22,129 bases of DNA from a virus, in IMG/VR virus record IMGVR_UViG_3300007276_000345, positions 1-22,129 of that record. One strand, written 5' to 3'. Position numbers and translations under genes: made by a program. Numbering within the stretch: the stretch's first letter is position 1; each line of letters opens with the position of its first letter. A model generated the notes under the pieces. That model worked only from the letters and a program-made list of their open reading frames with translations. It searched no databases and was not told where the DNA came from. Shown here in pieces: positions 11,895-21,980 of the stretch.

Positions 11895-14779
11895 AGGAAG
11901 GCTGAGTTACCCAACCCACCCAAAAGTATAGAGGCTAGTTGTGGGTCATCTTGTGCGCGTTTTCTAACTGAGGTTGGCGGTTGTAGTGATGCGGATTGAT
12001 TTTGTGAAGTGTCAAATACTGGAGACACTTCTGGAATTGGAATGTTAGTTTGATTTGAACTTACAGGCTTTGGGTTTGAGGCTTTGGTTTTATCAAACTC
12101 ATCTATTAAAGTTGTTGCTTGATCTACCGCTGATGTGGCGGCTTCATCAAAACTTTGTAAAGAACCCTGAGCAATTAATGACGATAGACTATCCTTTAAT
12201 AACTCTCCAGCTATTTGGCCTCTAGTTTTAACATTTTCACCGCTAGAAAGTTTTTTGTATTTATTAGTAAATGCTTTATAAAATCTAGGGGATGAAAACA
12301 ATTGGCCTATAATGCTAAGTTTAGCAATAGTGCCTAAGTTTTCTAAAGGACTTGCAGCTATGTTTGCGGCTACAAGATCACCGCCGCTTGTAGACTCCCC
12401 TAACAACTTCATTATTTTGCCAAAGTCATCCATTTCAGCAGCCATCTCTTTGCCATAGATGACTTGTATTTTTGCTTTATTTTTTAAAAGTCTATCACCA
12501 AATTTAGCAAATTGAGTTTTATCAGTTAAGAAATTCTTTTCAAAATCTCCTATTAAATTATCCATGTAATAGGTTTGAATTTTACCTATTGCGTCTGCAT
12601 CATTTTCAAAAAACTTTCTTAGTGATGTTATGTCTTCTGCACGCATAGAGCCATCAGCAATAAACTCAGCGGCTTCTGTAGCAGTCAAATCTCCACTAGC
12701 TAGTTTTTTATTTATTCTGTTTCTGTTAAATTTAGCTTGATCGTCTTGCGCTTTTGCTAAATTGCGCAATAAATTTATACCTGTATCATCAGCACCAGCC
12801 GCCGCAAAATCTTCAATAACCTTTTGGTCGATGTTTCTTAGAGATAAAGCGTTTAATTGTTCGGCTAGTTTTTTAACTTCTTTTACGTTAGTGCCAAAAA
12901 GTTCATCCGCAGTTGAGCCTATTTCGTCTAATTTTTGTTTAAACTTGTAACCTGAAAAACTACCAGTTTTGGTATTTGTAGATTTACTTAATGTGTCTCT
13001 TAGCCATTCAGATGCCAAACGCTCTTTCAAGAGTGCAAACGATCCTGCACCTTTAAATTCATCTATAGTTTTTTCTGCGTCTTGCAATAACTTTGGGTTA
13101 TTCTTGCGAATAAGCGATCTCATGACTTGTTGAGGGTTTATCTCTGCATCATTGCGAACAGCGTTTATTAAAGATTTTTTACTTATAGCGCTGTTTACAC
13201 TTTCAAATTTTTTATTACCTCTTTTGTAAAAACTACGAGCTTTATCAAGATCTTTAGATGCTTCTCTAATTAATTTTAGACTTGCTGCATTTTCAGGACC
13301 TTTAAGCAAAGGAGCAACAAACTCGTCTATGCTATTAATGTTAAGTAAATTATCTATTTGAGGTAAAAAGTCATCTACGACACCACCGATTGTATCAGAT
13401 GTTATGTTAAACATTCCTGTGTCACGCAAACTTTTACGAGCGTAATACAACTGACCAAACGAAGCTTTCTTCCCTAGCTGTGCAATTTCTTTTAAAACCA
13501 AGCCAGCTTTATGTGGGTTGGTTCCAACTTGAGCATTGTCAAAACGCTTCGACATTTGAAGCGCATCCTTAGAAATAGTTCCAGTATTAAATATTGCTGC
13601 ATCTCCAACAGTATCATCAATGGCGTTGTTAATTTTTAAAAATTGAGTCTCAACCAAATCATCGAATGCTTTGTAGGATTGTTGAAAGGCTGCAAACAAA
13701 TCATCTGTTATAGCTACATCTTGATCAGCAGCGCGACCAAGATTATTCGCTATGTCTTCCATGTGAGTTAAAAGTTTCTTTTCTTGAACTCTGGAAGCGG
13801 AAGATAATTTAGTATCCCCTATCTTAGCAGCAGATGTAAGAGCGTCTGCTGCACCTTGAACATCTACTTCACCATCAGCGCCACGCAACCACTTTAAATC
13901 TTCCATAATTTTTGCATGGTTATTACGAAGGCGTTTAGAAGTACCAAGTGCTTTTTCAGCGATTGCTTGTTGTCTAGCAGCTAAAGATGGCGCACCTATA
14001 GTGCCTAAAGAAAGCATATAACCTTTGTCATCTGCTGTTAAAATATCTTTAACTCTTTCTTCAGGAACTCCTTTACCAACTCGACTTGTTCCAGAAGCAA
14101 GTTTAAACACTTTCCCAGCTATACCAAATATTCCCTCACCAGCACCAGATATTAATCCCTCTTTAATTATATCTTTAGTTATTTCAGATCCAGTTTGTGC
14201 TTGAACTCCTTGGAAAGCTTCGATTCCTTCTTCAGCCGCTTTACCTGCGCCACCACCAATCGTGGCACCTATAACGGCACCTAAGATTGGAACTGGAATA
14301 GCAGCTTGACCTATTAGCGCACCGCTTACACCACCAACTAATGTTGTTCCAAGACCAGACAAATCTGATAAATCCTGACGAGTAAAACCTCTCTCATCAA
14401 TTAAAACAGGTTTTTCAGTTTCCACTCCAAACTTTAATGCGCCTTCTGGAGTTAAAGCAAGATTGCCAAGATTGTCTCTAGTGTACTCAGTTTCTAAAAG
14501 GTCAAAGCCTTCTCGCAATACTTTTTCTTGATCTGCTTTTGAATCAGCGCGACCAAGCATAGCGCGTAATTTAGTGTCTTGAATGCCTGTTTCGTAATCA
14601 AAATCTAAGCTTTGACCCTTTTGTGTTTTTTCGTAATTAGCAATATCTTCTTTTGAAAAATAAGATTCTTTATCCACTAAAACATCTTGTATTTTTAATT
14701 GCTCTGTTGCAGAAGGTGTATCTCCTTTTATAGAAAAATTAAGAGGACCATACTTTGTATCTACAGAAACTACGCCCAT
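11891..14779 (-). CDS. large internal virion / ejection-type protein (962 aa)
   Basis: A long, mostly helical protein of the virion module. The start (VDTKYGPLNFSIKGDTPSATE, residues 6-26) resembles a short N-terminal motif seen in large proteins of marine podovirus-like phages, from memory. Residues about 142-180 form a glycine- and alanine-rich hydrophobic region with glycine-zipper spacing (GGVSGALIGQ...GAVIGATIGGGAG), as in proteins that enter or cross membranes during DNA ejection. The remainder (about 230-830) is charged helix, and the tail is polar and low in complexity. No lytic transglycosylase or peptidase motif was found. It is the last gene of the leftward structural operon. Confidence 0.7.
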   Translation of the reverse strand: MGVVSVDTKYGPLNFSIKGDTPSATEQLKIQDVLVDKESYFSKEDIANYEKTQKGQSLDFDYETGIQDTKLRAMLGRADSKADQEKVLREGFDLLETEYTRDNLGNLALTPEGALKFGVETEKPVLIDERGFTRQDLSDLSGLGTTLVGGVSGALIGQAAIPVPILGAVIGATIGGGAGKAAEEGIEAFQGVQAQTGSEITKDIIKEGLISGAGEGIFGIAGKVFKLASGTSRVGKGVPEERVKDILTADDKGYMLSLGTIGAPSLAARQQAIAEKALGTSKRLRNNHAKIMEDLKWLRGADGEVDVQGAADALTSAAKIGDTKLSSASRVQEKKLLTHMEDIANNLGRAADQDVAITDDLFAAFQQSYKAFDDLVETQFLKINNAIDDTVGDAAIFNTGTISKDALQMSKRFDNAQVGTNPHKAGLVLKEIAQLGKKASFGQLYYARKSLRDTGMFNITSDTIGGVVDDFLPQIDNLLNINSIDEFVAPLLKGPENAASLKLIREASKDLDKARSFYKRGNKKFESVNSAISKKSLINAVRNDAEINPQQVMRSLIRKNNPKLLQDAEKTIDEFKGAGSFALLKERLASEWLRDTLSKSTNTKTGSFSGYKFKQKLDEIGSTADELFGTNVKEVKKLAEQLNALSLRNIDQKVIEDFAAAGADDTGINLLRNLAKAQDDQAKFNRNRINKKLASGDLTATEAAEFIADGSMRAEDITSLRKFFENDADAIGKIQTYYMDNLIGDFEKNFLTDKTQFAKFGDRLLKNKAKIQVIYGKEMAAEMDDFGKIMKLLGESTSGGDLVAANIAASPLENLGTIAKLSIIGQLFSSPRFYKAFTNKYKKLSSGENVKTRGQIAGELLKDSLSSLIAQGSLQSFDEAATSAVDQATTLIDEFDKTKASNPKPVSSNQTNIPIPEVSPVFDTSQNQSASLQPPTSVRKRAQDDPQLASILLGGLGNSAFL

Positions 14780-14780
14780 T

Positions 14781-16574
14781 TTATTGGTCCTTCACATCAA
14801 TTACAGATGAACTTCCATTATTACTTACTGAATACTGCATACTTCCTTGTATTAAAGAAGGATAAAGCTCCATATTTTTATCGTACTCAGATTTAGTTGG
14901 ATAGTTATCGGGGTCTTGAAGTTCATCAAGAACTCCTCTTATAGCATTTCTTTTGCCAGCAAATAAAGTTTTAATTTCTTTTAATCTTAAAATTGATTCT
15001 TCAGGATTTCCTAATAAATCAATGTTTCCTAACATTACTCTAACATTTTCTACATCTGATTTTGAAATTCCATTACCAGTTTCTTGAGTCAACATTCTTT
15101 TAAATTGAGTAATTATAGAGTCTTGAAGTAACCTTACTTGTTGTCTTTTACCTACTTTAGATTCATCAAATACAACATTAGCATCTTTAAAACCAGCACC
15201 TACTAATGCAGTGTTAACGCTATCTGCTATTAATTGAAAGGTTGGGCTGTCTTCACTGTTTATTTGAGTTAACAATTCAGTCATTTGATCAACTGTTGCT
15301 AAAGCTCCATTTACAGACCTTAAAGCTCCCGAAGAATCTCTTAAAGCATCCATTGGGAAAGCAAAAACTGGACCAGTTGAGCTTCTGCCACGTTGAACTT
15401 CTAATCCGTTTATTACTTTATCGACTTTAACATTTTTTATTTCACCAACTTTTGCACCAGCTTTAATTTTTTCTTTTTCAATACCTGCTTCAGTATCATA
15501 AATTTTTAATAATCTTTCTCTTTGGAAAGCTAACTCAGCAGCAGCTATTGCAGATGCAGAAGACCTACCCGCATTAATTTGATCTAAAGCATACTTGCCA
15601 GACGCCATTTTTGCGGCTTTCGCATTTGTAAGAGCTTTATCTAAGAATGGCATTGCCTCTTCAGTGGCTTCTGCGCCTGCGTCAATCATTTTACTAATAT
15701 TAAATTTTTTGCCAGCTTTGTTTTGCATAAGGTTAAGACCTAAAGCCATAAGGAAACGGCTTTTATCTGGTTTCCCACTAACATCCAGACCTGTAGCTTC
15801 TGCAAACTCTTTATTGTAACGCTCTATAGCTTCAGATTTGCTTTCGTTAGAAGTAGTTGGTTCTTTTTCAGCACCTGAAAGCAAATCTTTCATTGCTGCT
15901 AAATATCCATTTTCAACAATATTAGTGCCTGTATCTATTTCAGGCTCAGGTTTATCTTTTGCTATAGGAACAAAGTTTGGTCCTTGTAGATTTAATTTAT
16001 CAGCAACTTTAGCAGCGGCTTGTTCTTTTTCTTGTTTTTCTACATCAAATTGCGTAACATCAATAAAGCCAAGGTCTGAAAGTTCATCAGCATTGTCTAG
16101 TAGTTCTTGATAACCACCGATAGGGGGTTCCAATCCTTCTATTGACAACCTTCTTTGATTTTCAATTTCATTTTCTTTTGCAGCTTCTTCCAAACGAAGA
16201 TCACTAGGGCTTTGAAGGAATTCAATTCCCTCTTCTAATTTTCGACCCGGAAGTTCAAGAACATCAAGTGTTGTTTCACCAACGCCCCTAAATTTTTCTA
16301 AAATGTTTTTAAGTATTTGCTCTCCTTGAGTATCTGAATCACTAGACATAAAATTTTCTGTTTTAAGATTTAAATTGTTAAGATAATCAGATACGGCATT
16401 ACCTTCATAGTCATCAGATGTGTTTAATGACCCCGGACCCACCAAAGCGCCCATAATACCTTGTGGAAAAATATTGTCATAACTAAATTGTTCACCAATG
16501 CCTTGTATAGCTGGATTGTTTTTTAAACTTAACAGGGATTTTAACTGTCTCTGCAATAATGATTCTTCTGCCAT
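14781..16574 (-). CDS. virion-module helical protein (597 aa)
   Basis: An unrecognised protein, one base upstream of the 962-residue gene. The first 220 residues are acidic and rich in polar residues. From about 250 there is long helix with alanine-rich runs (RFLMALGLNLMQ, then SKMIDAGAEATEEAM and AIAAAELAFQRE). The pattern of a short MALGLNLMQ segment followed by an alanine-rich helix recurs in virion proteins of similar phages. A role as an internal or tail-associated protein is inferred from position and composition. It codes with noticeably more A+T than the 534-residue gene upstream. Confidence 0.65.
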   Translation of the reverse strand: MAEESLLQRQLKSLLSLKNNPAIQGIGEQFSYDNIFPQGIMGALVGPGSLNTSDDYEGNAVSDYLNNLNLKTENFMSSDSDTQGEQILKNILEKFRGVGETTLDVLELPGRKLEEGIEFLQSPSDLRLEEAAKENEIENQRRLSIEGLEPPIGGYQELLDNADELSDLGFIDVTQFDVEKQEKEQAAAKVADKLNLQGPNFVPIAKDKPEPEIDTGTNIVENGYLAAMKDLLSGAEKEPTTSNESKSEAIERYNKEFAEATGLDVSGKPDKSRFLMALGLNLMQNKAGKKFNISKMIDAGAEATEEAMPFLDKALTNAKAAKMASGKYALDQINAGRSSASAIAAAELAFQRERLLKIYDTEAGIEKEKIKAGAKVGEIKNVKVDKVINGLEVQRGRSSTGPVFAFPMDALRDSSGALRSVNGALATVDQMTELLTQINSEDSPTFQLIADSVNTALVGAGFKDANVVFDESKVGKRQQVRLLQDSIITQFKRMLTQETGNGISKSDVENVRVMLGNIDLLGNPEESILRLKEIKTLFAGKRNAIRGVLDELQDPDNYPTKSEYDKNMELYPSLIQGSMQYSVSNNGSSSVIDVKDQ

Positions 16575-16583
16575 GATAACCTC

Positions 16584-18188
16584 TTATTGATTCATACCTT
16601 GGTATGTTGCGTAAGCGCCCACACCTTGAAGGAAAGGATTAGGAGCAGTGCTTGGTCCTGCTGTGTAAGTGCCGTACATAGAGGCAGAAGGCGCACCAGT
16701 TAAGAAATTCTGACCATAGCTATAAGGAGCTAGTGCAGTTGTGGTTTTAAGATTCTCATTTGCACGCTTATAATCTTCAGCTTGCTGATCGTACTGACGC
16801 TCAGTGCCACCAAGATTATACATGAAGTTCATATCTCTAGGAGCCATACCAGCATATGTGTTGCCAATATTAGCAGCAACATTACCCATTGTTCCGTAAG
16901 CCTTACCAATATCGGCTTGAGTTCCACCCACGCCAGCTAAAGACGATCCAAGGCCACCTACAAGACGCCCTGTCTCAAGGTTGCGTTTCTTTTCGTCTTC
17001 TCCTGCACGAGCCTGCGCCTCAGCGCTTGATAGGCCCATGCTGCGATACATATCAGCAGCTTTAAGTATGCGGCCTTCAGCGCCTTCAAATGTCTTAGCC
17101 TCTGTACTAAGCTGACCTGTAGCAAAGGAGCCAAGTTGTTGACCACCAGCTATGCCACGCTTTGCTGCGTCTTCATAAGCCTTCTGTTCAGCGGCAGTCC
17201 CGCTAATGCCAATCTGACCAGCGAGTCCAGATGCCTTTAACGCACGCCCACGAGCCGCTTCATCAGCCGCAGCGGATGCGGTTAAAGACTGCTGATACCC
17301 TTTAGACATCATGTCTGCTATAGTATTCTGCTTTGTCTCTTGAATGTTTCTTTCTGTCTCTGCGGCTTGAACAGCGCTACGAGAGCCACCAAACGCGCCA
17401 ACGCGCCTAGCGCTATCTGCGTTCGCAATCTGTGCTTTGCGGCCTTCACGGTCAATCTTAGCTATAGCTGCGTCCATTACCTTTTCTTGGTAAGGATTCA
17501 TAAAACTATCAACAGACTTTGATGGGTCGAATGCCCCCAAGCCTTGCTCTGATAGTGTGGTTGCGCGACCTGTTCTTCTGTCGAAAGACTCTTTAGCGTC
17601 AAAGTCTCCAAGACCACCTTTTACTGCGCTACGAGCATCGCCAAATAAGGTATCTGCTCGTGCTTGTGCATCGTATGACTGAGTGCCTTCATCTGCTCTT
17701 GTTTTAGCAGTTCCTAGCTCAGTGTCGTATATGTCTTTAGCACCAACAATTCCTGTGCCTTGACCTAAATATGTTTTGGCATCAGGGAAGTAATCCTCAA
17801 CAGCACTTGCAACAGTTGCTGCGCCACCCTCTAGTTGCTCTCCAGCTTCAGGTAAGTAACGTGGAGTTCCTTCAGCGTCTGTAAAATACGGAGTTGCTCG
17901 ATCCATAAAGTCTTGACGTTCAGCGGCTGTATCAAGCCCCCCTGTAACAGCGCTTTGTAGATCGTCTTTTTCTGCCTGAACGTAATCTAGTTGGTTAAAA
18001 AGTTCAGGATCGTCTATAAGACCGCCTGAAAATTCAAGTACAGGGTTTCCATCAGCATCAAGAACCGGATTACCTTCTGCATCTAGTTGAGGTGTTTCAC
18101 CACCAAAGACACGCTGTAACAGAGCTTCATCATAACCTTGAATATACGCTGGTCTTTGATTGATTACTGTTTGGGTAACATCTGACAT
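16584..18188 (-). CDS. virion protein with NPY/GAFGGSR motif (534 aa)
   Basis: Residues about 228-275 read SFMNPYQEKVMDAAIAKIDR and later RRVGAFGGSRSAVQAAE, a segment I recall from conserved structural proteins of marine podovirus-like phages. Most of the rest is alanine- and glycine-rich helix. A short tandem repeat, DAEGNPVLDADGNPVLEF, occupies residues 36-53. The C-terminal 60 residues are rich in glycine, tyrosine and proline. It probably belongs to the internal core or tail, but the exact position in the particle is unknown. Its start overlaps the upstream stop by one base, so it is co-translated with the tape-measure-like gene. Confidence 0.75.
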   Translation of the reverse strand: MSDVTQTVINQRPAYIQGYDEALLQRVFGGETPQLDAEGNPVLDADGNPVLEFSGGLIDDPELFNQLDYVQAEKDDLQSAVTGGLDTAAERQDFMDRATPYFTDAEGTPRYLPEAGEQLEGGAATVASAVEDYFPDAKTYLGQGTGIVGAKDIYDTELGTAKTRADEGTQSYDAQARADTLFGDARSAVKGGLGDFDAKESFDRRTGRATTLSEQGLGAFDPSKSVDSFMNPYQEKVMDAAIAKIDREGRKAQIANADSARRVGAFGGSRSAVQAAETERNIQETKQNTIADMMSKGYQQSLTASAAADEAARGRALKASGLAGQIGISGTAAEQKAYEDAAKRGIAGGQQLGSFATGQLSTEAKTFEGAEGRILKAADMYRSMGLSSAEAQARAGEDEKKRNLETGRLVGGLGSSLAGVGGTQADIGKAYGTMGNVAANIGNTYAGMAPRDMNFMYNLGGTERQYDQQAEDYKRANENLKTTTALAPYSYGQNFLTGAPSASMYGTYTAGPSTAPNPFLQGVGAYATYQGMNQ

Positions 18189-19213
18189 TACGCTGTCCTC
18201 TCTAGGCTATCCATCATGCCATACATTTTATTAATACCTTGGTTTAAATCACCATTCCCTGCGCCTTTTACAGCGTCACGGGTCATTACAAACTCACCAG
18301 CGGTTAGCATAGCTGGAACATCGTCTTCTGTTCCAGAACCTTCGCTTGGCATTATGCCGCCATTCCTACGAGGAAAGTAAGCTGGACCGCCTTCGTTTGC
18401 ATAAAGCATCTCACTTTCCCTATTTCTCTCACGAGGTCTAAAGGTTACGGGAGCATTTCCAGAACCACGGTTAAATCTTGCTAGATTACCACCCGGATCA
18501 GGGTCTTCATCTTTGCTAAACAGAGTATCAATTAGCTGAGTGCCAAGTCCCATTGTTAATGCTTCACCAAATTTATTGTTTAACATACGCCCAATGGTAC
18601 TGTTTGGGTCTGTGCCAAAAAACTCACCAATTCCCAAAAGACCTTCTGCACGCGCCACATCAGAACCCATATTTTTCTTTAAAAGTTTGGTAACTGAATC
18701 ATCAACTACTGACCCCCCCGGATCAGTCGAGAACATAGAAACAGGTGCTTTACTTACAGCTTGTGTTAAAGCGCTATCGCTATCTAAATTTAACCCCAAC
18801 AAGCTATCAAGGCCACTCATGCCAGTGCCTCTACCAGTGAATCCACCAATGGTAGCACCGCCTACACCGCCAAGCAAAAGGTCACGAAGGCCAACATCTT
18901 TACCTTGTAGCTTTCTTAACGCAGCATTGCCAAAAGCGCCTTGAACCATAGGATTTGAGGCGGCTTTTGTTAAGAAAGGAATTAATTTGTCTAAGAAAAA
19001 CTCAGGTTGCCCTGTCATTGGGTTCATGCTGTTTTGACCTGATCCCACCACATAACGGCTTGGATCAGCGCCTACATCTTGGAACGCACGACCAAGGCCA
19101 CGGGCCACTTGAGGGTTTTGCTGTAAGACTGCTTGAGGAACAACTGTTTCACCCGGAGTAAGGTGCGCCATCGCTGTATCGCCGTTTCTTCCGTAACTTG
19201 CCATGTTCTGCAT
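18188..19213 (-). CDS. tape-measure-like virion protein (341 aa)
   Basis: The C-terminal part contains GTEDDVPAMLTAGEFVMTRDAV (about residues 297-318), a motif well known in phage tape-measure and internal virion proteins (G.xD.xPAML..GEFV). A weaker copy, AMAHLTPGETVVPQAVL, lies at residues 14-30, so the motif appears twice. The centre has glycine-rich hydrophobic stretches (LLLGGVGGATIGGFTG, about 111-126). At 341 residues it is far too short to be a long-tail ruler, so a short-tailed phage or an internal protein fits better. GAGG lies about 10 bases before ATG 19213. Confidence 0.75.
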   Translation of the reverse strand: MQNMASYGRNGDTAMAHLTPGETVVPQAVLQQNPQVARGLGRAFQDVGADPSRYVVGSGQNSMNPMTGQPEFFLDKLIPFLTKAASNPMVQGAFGNAALRKLQGKDVGLRDLLLGGVGGATIGGFTGRGTGMSGLDSLLGLNLDSDSALTQAVSKAPVSMFSTDPGGSVVDDSVTKLLKKNMGSDVARAEGLLGIGEFFGTDPNSTIGRMLNNKFGEALTMGLGTQLIDTLFSKDEDPDPGGNLARFNRGSGNAPVTFRPRERNRESEMLYANEGGPAYFPRRNGGIMPSEGSGTEDDVPAMLTAGEFVMTRDAVKGAGNGDLNQGINKMYGMMDSLERTA

Positions 19214-19266
19214 TATACTAACCTCGTGACCACTTAATTTAAGTTACCAAATGTTCCTTTAAAATA

Positions 19267-19497
19267 CTAGAGCGTTGATCCAGAAATCGGATCAGGAGCC
19301 GTAACCCGAATATTTGTACTTCTTGACTCTGATCCTGTCCAGTTTTCACCGCAATCTGGGCAGTTTCCATCTGGATAGGACGCAATTTCTTGAGGTGTAT
19401 CTACCTCATTTTCACAGTTTACGCAAGAAACAGTATCTCTACTGTTGGAAGGACGCCATTTAGAGCCGTCATTCATCGTAATAATTGTATCTGTCAT
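19267..19497 (-). CDS. zinc-ribbon protein (76 aa)
   Basis: Two CxxC pairs (cysteines 25 and 28 in SCVNCEN, 46 and 49 in NCPDCGENW) form a likely zinc ribbon. Both ends are polar, and the last 20 residues are serine- and threonine-rich. It sits inside the virion module, overlapping the preceding gene as ATGA, so it may be a small virion or assembly protein. No relative of known function is recognised. Confidence 0.7.
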   Translation of the reverse strand: MTDTIITMNDGSKWRPSNSRDTVSCVNCENEVDTPQEIASYPDGNCPDCGENWTGSESRSTNIRVTAPDPISGSTL

Positions 19498-19808
19498 GAT
19501 ATTGTCACCGTTACGGCTCCTACTCCACTTGTGGCTGTATTGCCCCTTAAATTAGAAATATCTGCTACTGCAATCTTTACAAATCCCATCATTCCAGAGG
19601 CATCCCTATAATTAAACAACTCACCGGGAGCTAGTCCTTGATCGTCTGTTTGCAAGTTTGTAAGGGTTAATTCTGTGTGGCGTCCTTCTCCGGGGTTTTG
19701 AACTTGATTCAAGTACACAGCAAATGATCTCATTATTTCTGCCATATATTCTTGGCTATACTCCTCTGGGGGTATAGGGAAGAAAGGTAGAACTAAGTTT
19801 CTTGACAT
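19494..19808 (-). CDS. small conserved virion-module protein (104 aa)
   Basis: The start, NLVLPFFPIPPEEYSQEYM followed by a helix IMRSFAVYLNQVQNPG, is a segment I remember from small proteins next to tail genes in marine phages. The second half is strand-rich (ELFNYRDASGMMGFVKIAVADIS). It joins the upstream tail gene by a one-base TAATG overlap. The exact role in the particle is unknown. Confidence 0.7.
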   Translation of the reverse strand: MSRNLVLPFFPIPPEEYSQEYMAEIMRSFAVYLNQVQNPGEGRHTELTLTNLQTDDQGLAPGELFNYRDASGMMGFVKIAVADISNLRGNTATSGVGAVTVTIS

Positions 19809-21922
19809 TAACGCCTCCCGTCAGGTCTTATATCAACCCGTGGCGAACCTAATCTCCATGCAACTCCAGTGTCCTCGCTCTCAATTCTAAAAGCAAATGA
19901 TCTGCCCCTAAGCCGAACAAATACCTGTTCTGTAAACTGTTCAACAGGAATACTTGCTGTTTTAGATACCGAACTGGCATCAGACTTTAAGTAATCACCT
20001 CCGGGGAAGTTCCTAACTTTAAGAGTCATAGTTGCGCTGGGAACAGACGCAGTAGAATTTCTAAACGTCATGTCAGGAATTAAACGGCGCATAAAGGCAA
20101 ATTGTTCGCCTTCTCCCAAGTCCATTTGACTGCTTTCTATATATGACGTTATAGCTGTGGCTGGACTTGTGCTTCCATCGTCAAAGCCAATCTCATGACT
20201 ATACAAGTAATGGTCTGGCGCAGCAGCGGTAGGATCTGCGTTAACACCACGATCCAGCCACACAGTGCGAGCTAGAAGCCCATAATACCATATCTTCTGA
20301 TCGTAGTTGTATGTAACGTAGCTATCGTTTTCGCTACTAGAAGCTGATGGATAAAACCAAGTAACCTCAGAGAAAGCAGAGTTAACGCCAGCAGTAACTT
20401 TTTCTAGTTGATCTACATTAATATCAGAGAATACATAGTCTCTTACAGAACAAGGAAGGCGTTGCACCGTTCCTCCATAAGCATAAAACTCTTCTGCGCC
20501 CATCCAGAATACGTTGTCTTCTACCGCAATGGCTGAGAGTGGACTTGCAATGGTTATACCTTCAGAAATTGAGTTTATTCCAAAAGTAAACGGCGATCCA
20601 AGAAACTGCATCGCGTGCAGAGAAACATCTGTAAAGACAAGGATTTGCTGCCTTGTTTCTACAGCGGTTACGATTTTAGAACCTGAGCCAATTCGAAGTT
20701 CACCAGCCGTATTGGTTGCAAGTGATTGCCATTCAGTAACATTTTCTGAGTCTGAGAAACGAATTAACAAGGGGTCTTGAGTTCCCTCTACGCTTTCAGA
20801 GTCACAGCCGAAGGCTATAACGTGCCTGTCTTCAGATACCATAATTTGCTTTGCTACGGTTGGAACTTTGTTAGCCCCAGCAAGTTCAGAAAGTTCTATT
20901 GCCCGTGTCTCAAGGCCATTTGTTTTATCCCAATAGAAGATGTTGGAATCCCTTATATTCATCACTAGGTCTTCACCAAAATTGTCATGGGACCAAATTC
21001 TAAGAGTTTGTCCAGAAGCGCTCAAATCAGTACCAGAACCCCAAGTGCCACGGCTCCACCCACCAGCGCCCCATCCGTTTCCAATGATAGTGGTATCAAG
21101 ACCTGTATTGAACTGGTAAGCCCCTACAATTGAACTACCACCTGTTCCTGTATCCGAAGATGTTGCGAACACATAAGAAGGGTTTAAACCACTTGTAGTT
21201 GTAATGCTTGCAATAGTGCTTAATGCACGAGCCTCTATTTGGTAGCTGTTATCGCCTATTATTGCAGTTACTTGGTATTCTTGGTTTAAAATGTTTGCAA
21301 CTATAACGCCCCCAAGCGTTGCCGCCCCAGAAAACGTAACAAAGTCATTTTCCAAAACACCGTTGTTTGTATCTGTTACAATTAGTGTAGCGCAATTTAC
21401 AGCCGCACCTGATGAATGTGCTGCGGCTACTGTGTCGTTTACGCCCCTAACGCACCCAATTAAATTATTTGACGTAACGCCAGCGTATGTAATGATTTCA
21501 CTGTCAATCTTTATCCTACCAGAAGCAGGGAAGTTAGAAGCTGACGTTAAGGGAATGCTTGTAAGAACGGCTGAAATATTAGCAGAAATCGTGTTTGCAA
21601 TAGCATCAATGGAAGCTACTCCACCAGCGGCTGTTGTAGCTCTAATTGGCGTGACATCGTTATATTGCCCACCTTCGTTAATGTAATACTTTAGGTTAGT
21701 ACCAACGCCTAAGTAGTTAGTGCCATCTAAAGCAACCCAAGGGTGAAGAGCGCGACAAGTTCCAAGGAAAGAATTAATTGATGTTTTTATCCAACCTCCA
21801 ATTTTTTCAGGGTAGCCAAAGCGAAACCTGACCTTATCCATATCAAACCAACCGCCCTCATTGCTATAAGACGTAGTTTCACGGTTGATACCGGGACGGA
21901 ATTGAAGTTTTTGTAGCGGCAT
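19808..21922 (-). CDS. large tail-type virion protein (704 aa)
   Basis: The protein begins MPLQKLQFRPGINRETTSYS, then GGWFDMDKVRFRFGYPEKIGGW, a start conserved among structural proteins of marine podovirus-like phages. The remainder is almost entirely beta-strand with many short loops, suggesting a propeller or tail-hub/tubular fold. Residues about 140-250 hold alanine-, threonine- and serine-rich strands with repeated 'ITYAGV', 'VTFSGA' style segments. I choose ATG 21922 because AGGAGG (complement of 21929-21934) sits 6 bases upstream; an ATG 30 bases earlier (21952) lacks this. It is most likely a tail component, and the exact type is not certain. Confidence 0.75.
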   Translation of the reverse strand: MPLQKLQFRPGINRETTSYSNEGGWFDMDKVRFRFGYPEKIGGWIKTSINSFLGTCRALHPWVALDGTNYLGVGTNLKYYINEGGQYNDVTPIRATTAAGGVASIDAIANTISANISAVLTSIPLTSASNFPASGRIKIDSEIITYAGVTSNNLIGCVRGVNDTVAAAHSSGAAVNCATLIVTDTNNGVLENDFVTFSGAATLGGVIVANILNQEYQVTAIIGDNSYQIEARALSTIASITTTSGLNPSYVFATSSDTGTGGSSIVGAYQFNTGLDTTIIGNGWGAGGWSRGTWGSGTDLSASGQTLRIWSHDNFGEDLVMNIRDSNIFYWDKTNGLETRAIELSELAGANKVPTVAKQIMVSEDRHVIAFGCDSESVEGTQDPLLIRFSDSENVTEWQSLATNTAGELRIGSGSKIVTAVETRQQILVFTDVSLHAMQFLGSPFTFGINSISEGITIASPLSAIAVEDNVFWMGAEEFYAYGGTVQRLPCSVRDYVFSDINVDQLEKVTAGVNSAFSEVTWFYPSASSSENDSYVTYNYDQKIWYYGLLARTVWLDRGVNADPTAAAPDHYLYSHEIGFDDGSTSPATAITSYIESSQMDLGEGEQFAFMRRLIPDMTFRNSTASVPSATMTLKVRNFPGGDYLKSDASSVSKTASIPVEQFTEQVFVRLRGRSFAFRIESEDTGVAWRLGSPRVDIRPDGRR

Positions 21923-21980
21923 CAGAAACCTCCTGTTGGGAAGATTATACACATTTGTTCGATTTATACTAGACTTAGGT

